Below are positions 51,101 through 57,470 of a stretch of 64,000 bases of DNA, piece by piece. The notes below the pieces were generated by a model. The model was not told the DNA's origin. It saw only the letters and a program-made list of their open reading frames with translations, and did not search any database. A program made the translations under genes and the position numbers. Position 1 is the first letter of the stretch. Each line of letters begins with the position of its first letter. Origin of the DNA: Tsuneonella flava (GTDB lineage: Bacteria > Pseudomonadota > Alphaproteobacteria > Sphingomonadales > Sphingomonadaceae); contig NZ_PHSO01000010.1 in NCBI RefSeq assembly GCF_002870965.1, positions 1 to 64,000 of the forward strand. The letters are read 5' to 3'.

Positions 51101-52307
51101 TTCGGTCAATCGCGGCTATGACGCCATAGCCACGCTGTATCCGGGCGCGCAAAAGGCGGCGGACGAGCAACTGGCCGATGGGGAATCGCGCTGGGACGGC
51201 AATCTGGAAATCTTTGCCGCGCCCATCCTGTCCAATGCGGGGGGCGATGTCTCTGTGGTGGCGCCGGGCGGTTTTGTCCGCCTTGCCAGCGCGGCGGCGA
51301 CGGCGGACCAGATCGGCCAGCCTTCGGAGAATAACCCGCAGGGCAACGCGCTGCGCGCCGGTATCGTGACGCAGGGCGGGGGTGAGGTGAACGTCCTCTC
51401 CCATGGCGATATCGATGTGAATCAGGCGCGAGTGCTGACCAGTCAGGGCGGCAATGTGCTGATGTGGTCTTCCTATGGCGATATTGCCGCAGGCAATGGC
51501 GCCAAGACCTCTATCGCGCCGCCTTATTATGACCGCTCGATTGACGAACTGGCTAATTTGAACCGTTCACCGGCGGGGCTTCCCACCGGAGCGGGCATCG
51601 GTACGCTGGCAAGCACGCCGGGTGTGCCTCCGGCAGACGTCGATCTTGTCGCCAATTATGGCGTGGTCGATGCAGGGGATGCGGGTATCCGTGTTTCCGG
51701 CAACCTCAATGTCTTCGCCATCGAAGTCCTCGGTCTCGACAATATCGACGTGGCGGGCCGCACCACGGGCCTTCCCGAAGCTCCCGCCGCGCCTCCAACC
51801 TCGCTCGATGTTGGTGATATCGGCAGCAAATCGCTGCTGGGAGGCGACTTGCTCAAGGATCTGGCGGAATCCGTGCGCCGGAATGCCGCTTCGACCACGC
51901 CGTCGCTAATCGAAGTCCGGGTCACCGGTTATGGCGATAGCGAATGCGAGGATGGGCGGAAGCGGGAGCAATGCGCTCCTGCGGCTGGAAATCCGCAAAG
52001 CTCGGTGTCCTCTTCCTCGTCCGAACGCGCCGATATTGGGCGGGTGCCGACCGTCTGGTCCAACGGAAAGCTGGATTTCGACATTGCCGCGGTCGGTTTG
52101 GATGATGCGATGAAGGAGATGGGGAGGCTCTCGGGCTATAACATCCTTTACAGCTCGGATGTCGCTGCCAATTTCCGCTCACAACCGGTCCGTGGGTCGA
52201 TGACGCTGCGCGAAGCGATGTCCCGGCTTCTTGGCCAGGGCCTGCGAGCAGTGCTGATCGATGATCGTACGATCATGATCGAAGCCAATAACTACGCCTA
52301 CAACTGA
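39126..52307 (+). CDS. giant filamentous-haemagglutinin-type TPS exoprotein with C-terminal STN domain
   Basis: About 4,393 residues, a beta-helical adhesin-like secreted protein. The extended signal peptide is Arg-rich and ends VSARA near residue 41. Residues about 75-370 hold three tandem TPS-like units, each with a Trp-x-x-Phe/Met turn and a WxxINR or LNR motif. A long Gly/Asp-rich repetitive beta-helix follows, then a region resembling DUF3739 (GIVTQGGGEVNVLSHGDIDV, GVVDAGDAGIRVSGNLNVFA; to about 4220). After a Ser-rich linker comes an STN-like domain (about 4315-4393; FDIAAVGLDDAMKEMGRLSG, MTLREAMSRLLGQGLRAVLI). Only a few cysteines are present. Residues about 3056-3242 are coded by AT-rich DNA. 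ATG 39126 follows AGGAA; ATG 39096 is also open. Confidence 0.92.
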   Translation: MSVTIATIRKRRISGKRFKLGTSLVALAAMNMLAPVSARAEQPFGTLVGMQAGRTIGADGQVSVWQGANLPVLSKEGDRDLMTIVQTQKKAILDWEDFRLQTQEILEFQQQASDWFVINRVHGSQAAEIHGEIRAIGSVYVFNDNGVLIGDDALINTRQLVVGSGISDVDIDGDTTTFVQSRAKAALDWQKFEVATDQVLKFEQQAKDWLVINRDLTEPANTGNAAALAQGDLTLHGTIEAKGIVVLEDKTGFDIGEDAQINAERYFLTQNIADVNVAGNGFEFTQGDERAIINWSDMNLAEGQSITIHQNGDDWMALNRSIAGGVVALDGTIKADEGLLLVARDGLVINGAIEAGQVVASALEIRDTAFLGFHNKGGGLFSFSENDQNSALRLDPTFSNSWIYPELGQGSAGQTVEARTDRYLNLLNDEPIVVDPNDAQHYAVTVGAAGSISTDAKGKIMLFGPNVYNKGVLSVRDEGQVILAAGENIFIDSQDGVNLDVYTSGYNPLDVTNSQVSLNYLAPAFLNVQYDRSTRRYYAQDSVIPTEWVDFVNTMTGGSYQAGDLLPGTVGDTLVGLNGSSENLVSDYVDALRAARVRDIGFTAVNEGIITGTGGSDVTMRGWDVEQNGAITLTSTANFRALIDLQAVMQDQAVTNGTLENNLAGNGTVVFGKGSLTQITPDLDADDTLPLTQGNQSVGNLFVAGQYVHLQDDSLIYMPSGTAEFYVDADATVLDPLGASGNANSQDGSRFLMEGGATIDLSGWDVTREMGYHQVTGTVYVAQLADSPVQDGGPLYRKEISVDRRYGTEIVDWETFDNLNQLTLDQMIVDGGTLKIAVGDDFIMKSGAVIDVSGGSITYDEGYVYTTLLRRLDGSIIDIREADPDEIYMGLANEWVVYDPKWGKQETYYVPLMSSSSGQWEDSYVEGGNAGTVNVWAPDGVYQGTFLGDVTVGKYQKINQPDAGALIINAYGEYDEDYLSQRLLIANAMAQLDGDFGLYDSLTSVYGDLFGEEEERTGSYDAEGNLTLLSADLFERSTMGRYELTQYFLGEGQSFAGKGEGAYGNYYSVVEDGVDLNFANGATFDLIGTGAMYFGGSLTTNGGDVALRGQGITFAADSFIDTSAAWYSEFELYDYVPLADRPIVDGGDIMIMGFYNDQIVNEADADYAFVIPETVGLSANGGGYLDREGNLTAGKGGDIYIRNFMALGDSVDLSGAFNAQSYGLGGNGQFTLETSGEIYVGDELPEDLENRHITALIAPDFYENMPFSGVYLSAPKVTIAPGMNISATKATMQLDPATLLDGVPSAWLAEPGADILDVTTIGYVEPGYRDAALQDGADLAFTPYIFSDDYTQISLIHLNTFGEDGDVRDGALLPEDSSITVNPGGSILYYGNVAGTLEAPAGTISLGGVLSSTARILAPGAVRITDRTLDSNGNELVSGIVLDGGVVNSGGSAMYSLIAEDGAIIDVSGTSAELNIAKGVGGSVVRELTTIASDGGSVNFSGSSLDVNNITFLASGGGEGARGGTFTLQWISGDYEAVATNTGARLKSALSGTYRLKGGGWQYGLAGVDLSTIDWGYTGNGGDYFVSDSLDFAEGTYLPELTSIQADYDAWYNAQASAPAPIFYIGEGELPALPDYAGLPQIDPAFLTLYEALGYGLPTLSTEQTSMSLSPQNIAAGGFSSVQIAASSAMVVSGKSQLGGLADDGSYLIDEVVLSASNIYGQADADFTILANTVRLLDSGTLNENGGNLPTDVDEARFAAAIEALGVSADNVDTSFAVEAGRLIDITSADFLGFEDVTLNSGGDIRFTPTIPYVKSFDTPEGALVASGNLTLKADQLYAASGRIFTVEAGDTLTILPPDEGSDINKVPLEGGASLTLRAPRIVQGGIVRSPLGSITLESWDDGSEGADSISLLAGSLTSVSADGNIIPYGTLQNGDTWVDPFTKEELTYLPDRTVTIAGNVIDFAEGAVVDISAGGDLVASEFVAGVGGTTDWLTGYRNEDYEWVADSSGIFAIIPGYDGDVTPLGTGNGYGAQDLGKIYLSGANAYGLPEGEYTLLPAEYASLPGAYRVTANHQYGDYGNMVLGTTAPKADGSVIQAGYRFTANADGSVQYRDPYTNGYLVMSGEVLAKRSTYNTASATSYFDSEAFLAAALRTNLEVDSLPRTPNDGGGLAFVAGSSLTLDGAIDAEAAEGGKGGYLDIVSGNILVSGAETDLSAYADYLVLDADKLASFGVESLLLGGSRYQTDTGTAIAVGAGDLVIDTAGGTLSGADMIFAAIGGVTVKSGSVVEATGGLTSPTEAYRIDAAYGLFQTGQSTPSTNDDVFVHADLDRGALLHVSAGERAEFLRDSAAVDAMAELLANPAALAAANAKRASEGLAPISAKGGLLTIEDGAALLSSRSLVLDATADTVLAGGATLGAKQITASASQVSIGDVPAVLSGLIFTGDTAAVLSSAEDVALKSYSSIDFYGDVEFVTEGDLTLDAREIRLLDNMGGTARIQAGNLTLANSNGGQAVATGGSAGLVMTAENITLSGGMKAISGADDVTLTATGRMMGRDDGGLTLPGNLTLEAGQLTVNSGDALAVNAAGLITVNQVEGAEIAAADSFGATLALNGSAIAHNGRIALNGGTVSMLARDGDIALSEGSVVDVSGTSFALYDVTIGVDAGRVNLTADHGDVVQAEGALIDISGGEAADAGALAISVVEGNALLNGTLSGGAAEGRSAGDFDLLIGSLADFGGLSDTLTAGGLNGQRSFEILSGDVTLDGTTEVEGLSLVVNDGAIHVTGSVTTTGAKGGTIALAASEDVTLAGGSALVAAATAQGGAGGKVRIETAGTNGGAISMASGALIDVSGMAGPEGEEAQGGLVHFRAPQIGSNDVAITQLAGTITGADRAVAEAYAVYEDVAVIDQAVIDTVEGDASDFMNAALANGVENRLGSVSLIPGIDIRNQGDIELAQEWDLSSLRFGPDDRAGVLSLRASGDLLINANLTDSDTASGSNWDINLVAGANLDSPAVLAVLTQSLLADGTGSVIIGGEVDALDITMLNANDYDMTIEVGGVDYASGFSELFSIIDGWIFSKGITLPDAEVMEYYYSAEDVVFNQGGIPDDYVEGYYLIKNFLETNPEYYAVQSSNATRTYYAGLTYINSRILRDAEALSELSDEAVVKLTELYGRRVNGNEENNKPYYVEFVNYMLGNYPDVINKYYFEIEQSVDAAPYYLRVNGAESALYNLNADGSLGVELERDFTTGKYIDPVTGALIEYAAGAKDYADTDYYTRDPLDWIVSWRSNYDNDDYATLVQTYNPQGYVVGTNGAAIAVAAGRDLVLEQRPSSLQTTGAGSSIMVDVAGDIIAHDDVAKTVATDILTEGSAFIAAGGKIDNLSVMAMDMDVRAGGDIAGGIYDVTGTARITSGGAIVSGSEVVLLSTADPIVPYDDCPSSSELCHYDQDPTDVIRHNPFYTLFYANEAGDLQVKSAGDLNIETATGGAEARVAFYSAGGDIVTRNNDYNITSAALHDEIGSPYYISYSSQRSVNVPNTTVTAQTWGGTVELVAAGGDVNILGGFAMAPYQYGNLDVLAQGSVQIGTYQRAADVLDVQTSAAERAAREVRIWTGNYHSAISGIYSTSDLVTQDDAFYQGYAARPAGLNLLLHEGDSEPSRIYTGAGNINLLGGVYSAEQTWIKSGGNIYFPQLLVRHSQASDVTQVTAAGGIYFSDYIAPTTPAATLSGLGGYIAAFGEGRLEIEAGTDLWIPDNARGITSDVLMDMVRIDNSGHFGFVEIDPDMKSADISISVGYNQRPDYEAFEAAYFDPEFMADMADYLRVDLGSGEELPFYLFDSYYARGNGAKAEVVTGEMAGGFVNYIRSLQGLEALPDEAAQRNYLDTAWEYWVNLPAAQETPFDALIPRYTAAQSAQEGLKGEYFLPEQRQGLVNYVRELQGLEALASAEEQAAYMDEALAYWDGLNTVYKTPFYRSVLFLEMRTSSREANDLDSDRAGSVNRGYDAIATLYPGAQKAADEQLADGESRWDGNLEIFAAPILSNAGGDVSVVAPGGFVRLASAAATADQIGQPSENNPQGNALRAGIVTQGGGEVNVLSHGDIDVNQARVLTSQGGNVLMWSSYGDIAAGNGAKTSIAPPYYDRSIDELANLNRSPAGLPTGAGIGTLASTPGVPPADVDLVANYGVVDAGDAGIRVSGNLNVFAIEVLGLDNIDVAGRTTGLPEAPAAPPTSLDVGDIGSKSLLGGDLLKDLAESVRRNAASTTPSLIEVRVTGYGDSECEDGRKREQCAPAAGNPQSSVSSSSSERADIGRVPTVWSNGKLDFDIAAVGLDDAMKEMGRLSGYNILYSSDVAANFRSQPVRGSMTLREAMSRLLGQGLRAVLIDDRTIMIEANNYAYN

Positions 52308-52327
52308 TTGATTTGGAGATAAATTCA

Positions 52328-53125
52328 ATGGCACGCGCACAGAACAAGGGCGCCGAAGGGCGGCTGCCGCTCTTCTTTAAGGAACCGCTGCTGGTTTCAT
52401 CCAACACCCACGGTGATTGGAAGATCAGGGAAGGGGATTACAGCTTTGCCGCCGATGCAGTGAGCATACCATTGTCCGTCGGCGAAATCATGACGGCCAG
52501 CCATGACTACCCGGTCCTGTTTGCCGGTGCCAAGGCCGCGCCAGTGGCGCTGGTGGGCGTCAAGGATGCCAATTTGTTCGTCGAGAATGGCCGTTGGGCA
52601 AGCGATGTCTATATCCCTGCCTATGTACGCCGCTATCCCTTCTCGACCGTAACAGTCGGTGAAGATCAGAATGTGGTGCTGATGGTGGATGCGGCATCGG
52701 ATCGTGTCGTCAAAGGCGATGCCGAGGCTGCGGGGAACAGCATTCACCACCTGTTTGTTGATGGCAAACCCTCTGATTACACCAAGCGGCTTATGGCTTT
52801 TTGCGATCAGTTTCATCGTGATGCGCAGAACACCGAAGCCTTTGGCGTGGCGCTGGTCGAAAGCGGCATTTTGACCGATCGTCGGGCGGAAATGTCGGGA
52901 CCTGATGGGAACGACAGGCTCTCGATTTCGGGTTTTCAGGTCGTCGACACCAAACGCCTTATGGAGCTTCCCGACGATATTGTTCTCGACTGGCACCAGA
53001 AGAACTGGCTGGCGCTGATCCATTATCATCTTGCTTCGCTTGGCCGGTTCGCAGCCCTGGGTCGCAAGCGCGAAGAGCGTCGCAAAGGCGCCTTCGCGCA
53101 ATCAGATATGGAGACTGCTGCATGA
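52328..53125 (+). CDS. SapC family protein
   Basis: 265 residues resembling SapC, a protein found with S-layer or surface-protein loci. Family-like stretches are PLFFKEPLLVSSNTHGDWK, YPVLFAGAKAAPVALVGVKD, ASDVYIPAYVRRYPF and LFVDGKPSDYTKRL. There is no signal peptide, so it is cytoplasmic. It starts 20 bases after the exoprotein and likely helps handle or deliver it. ATG 52328 follows TGGAG. It overlaps the next gene by four bases. Confidence 0.85.
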   Translation: MARAQNKGAEGRLPLFFKEPLLVSSNTHGDWKIREGDYSFAADAVSIPLSVGEIMTASHDYPVLFAGAKAAPVALVGVKDANLFVENGRWASDVYIPAYVRRYPFSTVTVGEDQNVVLMVDAASDRVVKGDAEAAGNSIHHLFVDGKPSDYTKRLMAFCDQFHRDAQNTEAFGVALVESGILTDRRAEMSGPDGNDRLSISGFQVVDTKRLMELPDDIVLDWHQKNWLALIHYHLASLGRFAALGRKREERRKGAFAQSDMETAA

Positions 53126-53724
53126 ACCGGAAACATACTTTGCAGCGCTTCTTTGTAGCAGCCTTCCTGGTGTCTGCCACGACGTTAAGCGGGGCAACGG
53201 CGGCTCTGGCTGCGGATGACGTAGCTGGCCTTGGCGGCAAGGTGGTTCCGGGCTTGTGCCTGCTTTCGCGCGAGGCGGTGCTCGCCAACGCGAAGGTCTC
53301 GAAAGCGGCGAATGAGCGTCTGGCCACGCTTCTCAAAGCGGCTCAGGAGGAAATCGCCGCCGAACGCGCACCTATCGATCGGCAGGTTGTCGCGCTTCGC
53401 TCCGAAGCGGCCAGTCTGAAGCTGGAGGAACGCCAACGTCGTTCGCAAGCGCTGGCGGAGCAATTGAAACCGGTCACGGCCAAAGCGGACCTGCGGTCAC
53501 GGGAAATCAACCTCACCCGCAAGAAAGCGCTCCAGCAAGTTTCGGACTATCTTCAGCCGGTGATCGCCGATGTCTATCGGCAGCGGGATTGCGGGTTGCT
53601 GGTTGATCGAAAGTCGGTTCTTGGCGGCAACTTTTCGAATGATCTCACGGCCGATGTGGTGCGAGGGCTGGATGCAAGAGTGCAGACGATCACTTTCGAG
53701 CGCGAACATATCTCCGAGGATTAG
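53122..53724 (+). CDS. OmpH/Skp-like periplasmic chaperone
   Basis: 200 residues: signal peptide (FLVSATTLSGATAALAADD), then the Skp pattern of a short strand (LCLLSREAVLANAKVSKAAN) and a long charged helix pair (LLKAAQEEIAAERAPIDRQV onward) closing with DCGLLVDRKSVL. Skp holds unfolded outer-membrane proteins; a dedicated copy would suit a 4,400-residue substrate crossing the periplasm. It is the last gene of the operon. Confidence 0.82.
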   Translation: MNRKHTLQRFFVAAFLVSATTLSGATAALAADDVAGLGGKVVPGLCLLSREAVLANAKVSKAANERLATLLKAAQEEIAAERAPIDRQVVALRSEAASLKLEERQRRSQALAEQLKPVTAKADLRSREINLTRKKALQQVSDYLQPVIADVYRQRDCGLLVDRKSVLGGNFSNDLTADVVRGLDARVQTITFEREHISED

Positions 53725-53782
53725 CTCTCGTAAGTTTGGGCGCTGATTTTAGAAATTGCATTGGGAATGAAGGTGGCGTGCT

Positions 53783-53995
53783 ATGCTCTCTATGATCCTG
53801 CTTTCCTTAATAGCGTTTATCACTGGCGTTGTATTAACTTCACTAGTGGCGCTTTATGTATTTGGTATTCTTCATGCTGAGGCTGTTCGCGTAGTCGAAG
53901 GCTATGGCATGGTTTTTTCGACTACAGGGCCCTCCATGTTCGGGGGAAGAGTGTCGCCGTTGGCGGCAGACAGTCAACACCATGCCAATGACTAA
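53783..53995 (+). CDS. possible small membrane protein
   Basis: 70 codons with one convincing N-terminal transmembrane segment (MLSMILLSLIAFITGVVLTS) and an unstructured tail. AAGGTGG precedes the ATG at a fair distance. No family recognised; it could be a chance frame. Confidence 0.35.
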   Translation: MLSMILLSLIAFITGVVLTSLVALYVFGILHAEAVRVVEGYGMVFSTTGPSMFGGRVSPLAADSQHHAND

Positions 53996-54117
53996 AAGCG
54001 GTCTCGCTCCTGTCCGGCAACGGGCAACTGCTTGCCGGGCTGGCAAGCTATAGTTTTCATGAAATGCACCTTCAGGTGCGGGCAGTTCCCTCATTATGCT
54101 CGTGCTATAACCTTGAT

Positions 54118-54163
54118 CTGGCGTGGGCGTTCGGCTCCCTCCGTACTCACGCCAGATTTTTTT
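54118..54163 (+). terminator. Rho-independent terminator
   Basis: CTGGCGTG (54118-54125) pairs perfectly with CACGCCAG (54148-54155), followed by ATTTTTTT. It ends either the secretion operon or a short RNA. Confidence 0.75.
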
Positions 54164-54251
54164 CATTCACTGGCCCGGCACGTGCCGGAATGCCGTAGCT
54201 TGCTTGTCGCAAGGTCTTCATTTCCTTACAAACGAAAGTCGAATTGTAGAA

Positions 54252-54527
54252 ATGACTGCAAATGAACTCGTTGAACTTTTGTCTGGTCAGTTCAGGTTGT
54301 CGAAAACTGATGTAAAAAGGATTGTTGATGGCGTCTTTACCGCCATCGGAGATGCCGCAGCCGACGGTGATGAAATCGCCATCAACGGCTTCGGAAAGTT
54401 CCAGGTGAAACATATGCCGGCCCGTGAAGGGCGTCATCCGCTTACCGGCGAACCGATGACCATTCGTGCCGCCAATCGTATCTCCTTCCGCCCCGCCAAG
54501 GCGCTCAAAGACAAGCTGAACAGATAA
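54252..54527 (+). CDS. HU-family DNA-binding protein
   Basis: 91 residues of the HU/IHF fold: MTANELVELLSGQFRLSKTD, GDEIAINGFGKFQVKHMPAR and the DNA-arm region GRHPLTGEPMTIRAANRISF, ending FRPAKALKDKLNR. ATG 54252 starts the domain. A copy on a mobile element could act in integration or in silencing of the cargo. Confidence 0.92.
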   Translation: MTANELVELLSGQFRLSKTDVKRIVDGVFTAIGDAAADGDEIAINGFGKFQVKHMPAREGRHPLTGEPMTIRAANRISFRPAKALKDKLNR

Positions 54528-54778
54528 TCGGCAACAGGCTTTCGACCTGGCGAGCGTTGGCCGGATGATCCATGCAGTTCGACAATACCAATGCGCCGAA
54601 ACTGAAGCGCGCGGCAATATACTCCGCCTTCTGGATATGGATGCCCGGAAAGAGAATTCCGAAATGTCGGACCAGCAATATCATCCGTCCTTGTCAGTCA
54701 TCTATCGAATGCACTGTGGACCCTTTCAGGGATAGCCGGTCCTCGCGGCGGCGTCGCTGAGCGCCTTTGCCCTACATC

Positions 54779-55681
54779 ATGTTTCGCTTGCGCAAGGCTC
54801 GAAAACCCGAACTGATTGACTTCAGCAGCCCTGAGCGCTCATCCCGGCTTGTGCCGCTCACAAGCCTTTCCCATGACGGCATCCATGTCATGCGCAGTAC
54901 GCTGACTGAAAACGAAGATGGTCGTTCCATCGGCGGCGCGCAGCTCAGTATAGCTGTCCATCTTGGATCTGCGATGGATCTTGAATGGTGTCCGCCGGGC
55001 AGCGACCGGAAAAGAACGACCCGGGTCGAACGGGGCATGGCCCATATCAATCCGGGCAGCAACCCCTTCTATCAGCGCTGGAAGGGGGTGCCCGAACTCC
55101 TGATCTTTGCCATCGATCAGCACATCATTGATCGCGTGGGGCTGGAAACTTTCGGCAGGTCGGGCTCTGTCCTGCGCCCGACTGTAGGTGTCGTCGATCC
55201 AGACATCCAGCACGTCTTTCCGATCTGGCAGCGCGAACTTGAAACTGGTGGACCGGATGGAAGGCTTTTCCTCGAAAGCCTGGCCAAGGCCGCCATCATC
55301 CATCTGTTTCGGCACTATGCCGGAAATGAAGCTGCGCCTTCTGTGTTGCGCGGTGGACTGGGCGTAGCGCGGCTGCGCCGGGTGATCGACTATATAGAAG
55401 CGCATCTGGAGGATGATCTCTCGATCAGGGATCTAGCAGCCGTTGCTGGCCTTAGTGCGCATCATTTCGGATTGGCCTTTCGTCAGTCCACAGGCCTGCC
55501 GCCACATCGCTATCTTGTTGCACGCCGTATAGAACGGGCGAGGGCGCTGCTGCTCACAACCGACCTTTCCATAACCCAGATCGCTCATACGGCGGGTTTT
55601 GCGAGCCACGGCCATTTCGCCGGGCATTTCCGCAAGCTCCTTGGCGTCACGCCGTCACGCTTCCGGCTCGATCACCGTTGA
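54779..55681 (+). CDS. AraC-family transcriptional regulator
   Basis: About 300 residues. The C-terminal double HTH is clear (LSIRDLAAVAGLSAHHFGLA, LPPHRYLVARRIERARALLL, LSITQIAHTAGFASHGHFAG, GVTPSRFRL). The N-terminal ~190 residues are a cupin-like sensory region. ATG 54779 is preferred to TTG 54767. The target is not obvious; nearby candidates are HU and the secretion operon. Confidence 0.88.
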   Translation: MFRLRKARKPELIDFSSPERSSRLVPLTSLSHDGIHVMRSTLTENEDGRSIGGAQLSIAVHLGSAMDLEWCPPGSDRKRTTRVERGMAHINPGSNPFYQRWKGVPELLIFAIDQHIIDRVGLETFGRSGSVLRPTVGVVDPDIQHVFPIWQRELETGGPDGRLFLESLAKAAIIHLFRHYAGNEAAPSVLRGGLGVARLRRVIDYIEAHLEDDLSIRDLAAVAGLSAHHFGLAFRQSTGLPPHRYLVARRIERARALLLTTDLSITQIAHTAGFASHGHFAGHFRKLLGVTPSRFRLDHR

Positions 55682-55739
55682 CTGAAGTCTCACCTCACTC
55701 CTCTCGTGTCGTCTCTTCCATCATCAAGGGTGCGAAATT

Positions 55740-56099
55740 ATGATGTGGGTTGCGAATCCCGGCGAAGCTGAACATCAGGAATGGAACCTCATGCGACCGC
55801 GGCCCAGTCTCGAACCCGAGCTTCTTGCAGCGCCGCCCATGTCGGAAGATCCGACCGACTATGATTATCGGCTGCTTATCGTCTATTTGCGGCTGCTTGA
55901 TGCTAAGGCCGATGGGGCGGTATGGTCCGAAGCCGCCCGAATCATTCTTCATCTCGATCCGGAACGAGACCCGATAGGTGCGCGCGCCATTCACGCAGCC
56001 CATTTGTCGCGCGCTGAATGGATGCGCGACCATGGCTATCACAAGATCCTTGCCGATGCGCGCCCTCGTAGTCTGCCCGCAAATCGTGAAATCGGGTGA
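55740..56099 (+). CDS. DUF2285-like mobile-element protein, short form
   Basis: 119 residues. The core YDYRLLIVYLRLLDAKADGA, WSEAARIILHLDPERDP and LSRAEWMRDHGYHKIL resembles the DNA-binding DUF2285 region found in conjugative elements of proteobacteria. It lacks the N-terminal half seen in the next gene. A regulatory role in transfer is inferred. Confidence 0.6.
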   Translation: MMWVANPGEAEHQEWNLMRPRPSLEPELLAAPPMSEDPTDYDYRLLIVYLRLLDAKADGAVWSEAARIILHLDPERDPIGARAIHAAHLSRAEWMRDHGYHKILADARPRSLPANREIG

Positions 56100-56280
56100 A
56101 TTCTAGGGCGTCTTTATACCGCAAATGGAACGATCATCGTCCATTTATGGAAGCCTGTTACGAACGATCCTTCAAAGATGAGTGCCTGACCGGCCTGCCG
56201 CTCGCTATGCGGCGCGGCACCTGAGCTGCCTGCCGGTTCCGACCGATCGTGTGTGAACGAAGCGGCGGGGGAGAGGATGC

Positions 56281-57072
56281 ATGAGCAAGGCCGTCAGGCT
56301 GTCCGGGGCTTCGTCCTGGGCAAATGAGAAAGCATATGTCGCGCTGACGCAAGCCGACCGGGCAACCTTCGCCTGGGAATTCGCTCGGCGTCAATTCGTT
56401 CGCCAGACCGCGACGGCCCCGGCATCCTCACTGCTGTCGGACAATATTACCCTTCTACGAGGCGGAGGAAATCCTGCGCTGCCGGGACTGTGCTTTGCTT
56501 TGCCGCCATCCGGTTCGGCTATGATTGCGACGGTCCAGTGGTCCTGGCAATACGATGCTTCGGTCTTGCCCATTGTCGCCCTGACGGCCGTCGACGGCTT
56601 CGATCTGCGGGCCCTTGCACTTCCGGTAACTCTCCTGCGGCAAGGAGGCGTGGAGCATGTCCTGATCGCCGATGGTACCGCCCGGCTGCGACTGGCGGTA
56701 CTGGAGGGGACGTTGTCGCGGGGACCGGTGCGGCTTCGCTATCCTCTTCCCGTAGGCCATCGTCACCCACATCTTTTGGCGCTACGGCAACTGATGATGC
56801 TGCGTGAAACAGGTCGTCTCATGTCCGGATTTTGCCTGCCGGGCCGGCGTGCTCCGCGCTGGACGATGGTGTTACGCGCCTGGGACGCCCATTGCGCGGG
56901 GCTGAGCCAGCGCGATATTGCCTGCCTGTTCTGGGGCCACGAGCGCGTCGATGCCGACTGGAACGGACGATCCGACTATTTGCGGATGCGGGTCTATCGG
57001 ATGGTGCGGACGGCCCGTTATCTCGTCCATGATGGCTGGCCTCGTCTGTTGCAATGGAGTGTGTGGCAGTAG
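56281..57072 (+). CDS. DUF6499/DUF2285-type mobile-element regulator
   Basis: 263 residues. The N-terminal segment (ADRATFAWEFARRQFVRQTA) fits the DUF6499-like start. The C-terminal DUF2285 has RAWDAHCAGLSQRDIACLFW, then YLRMRVYRMVRTARYLVHDG, with HTH character. Standard in ICEs of sphingomonads and rhizobia. Starts after GGAGAGG. Confidence 0.75.
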   Translation: MSKAVRLSGASSWANEKAYVALTQADRATFAWEFARRQFVRQTATAPASSLLSDNITLLRGGGNPALPGLCFALPPSGSAMIATVQWSWQYDASVLPIVALTAVDGFDLRALALPVTLLRQGGVEHVLIADGTARLRLAVLEGTLSRGPVRLRYPLPVGHRHPHLLALRQLMMLRETGRLMSGFCLPGRRAPRWTMVLRAWDAHCAGLSQRDIACLFWGHERVDADWNGRSDYLRMRVYRMVRTARYLVHDGWPRLLQWSVWQ

Positions 57073-57470
57073 CCTGGCGTCCCGCCCGCGAGCGGGCGAT
57101 CGCGCTCTACGCCGCTTGACGCCAATGAGCATCAAGCTCTGCCGGGCCGCTTCGCGTCCCGGTCCATTCGGATGACGATCGCTGACGCATGTCCGGGAGC
57201 TGGCGCTCCCGGTGATATGGCCCGCCGCGCCTGACCGGCGCTGCGACGCTGTTTGTTGGCAGTCCCTTGGGCGTACCGGGTGGACGGCGCGCCCTCCTAG
57301 GCCCGCCGCGGCGCGCGGCAAGCCTTCGCTCGCGCTCCGGCTTCTTCACTTCGTTTCGCCCCTTCAGGTGCCGCCCGCCGCTTCGCACGGGCCTGTCCGG
57401 TCGCTTCTGCCGCCCACCCGCCACGCCTGGCGGGAACTGCGGCGGAGTTTGGCAGTGAAGGAGGCAGGCA
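57073..57470. other. gap upstream of ardC
   Basis: About 400 bases of very GC-rich, short-repeat DNA (TTCGCTCGCGCTCCGG-type) with a perfect hairpin CCCGCCA-CGCC-TGGCGGG at 57417-57434. No gene is supported. It could hold an origin of transfer or promoter; unproven. Confidence 0.45.

Larger units (their letters stand above)
53725..54251. other. gap after the secretion operon with possible small RNA
   Basis: It contains a doubtful 70-codon frame at 53783-53995, a small hairpin GCACC-TTCA-GGTGC near 54065-54078 and a strong terminator at 54118-54163. A transcript from about 54000 to 54163 could be a structured RNA; no promoter is evident. Confidence 0.4.
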
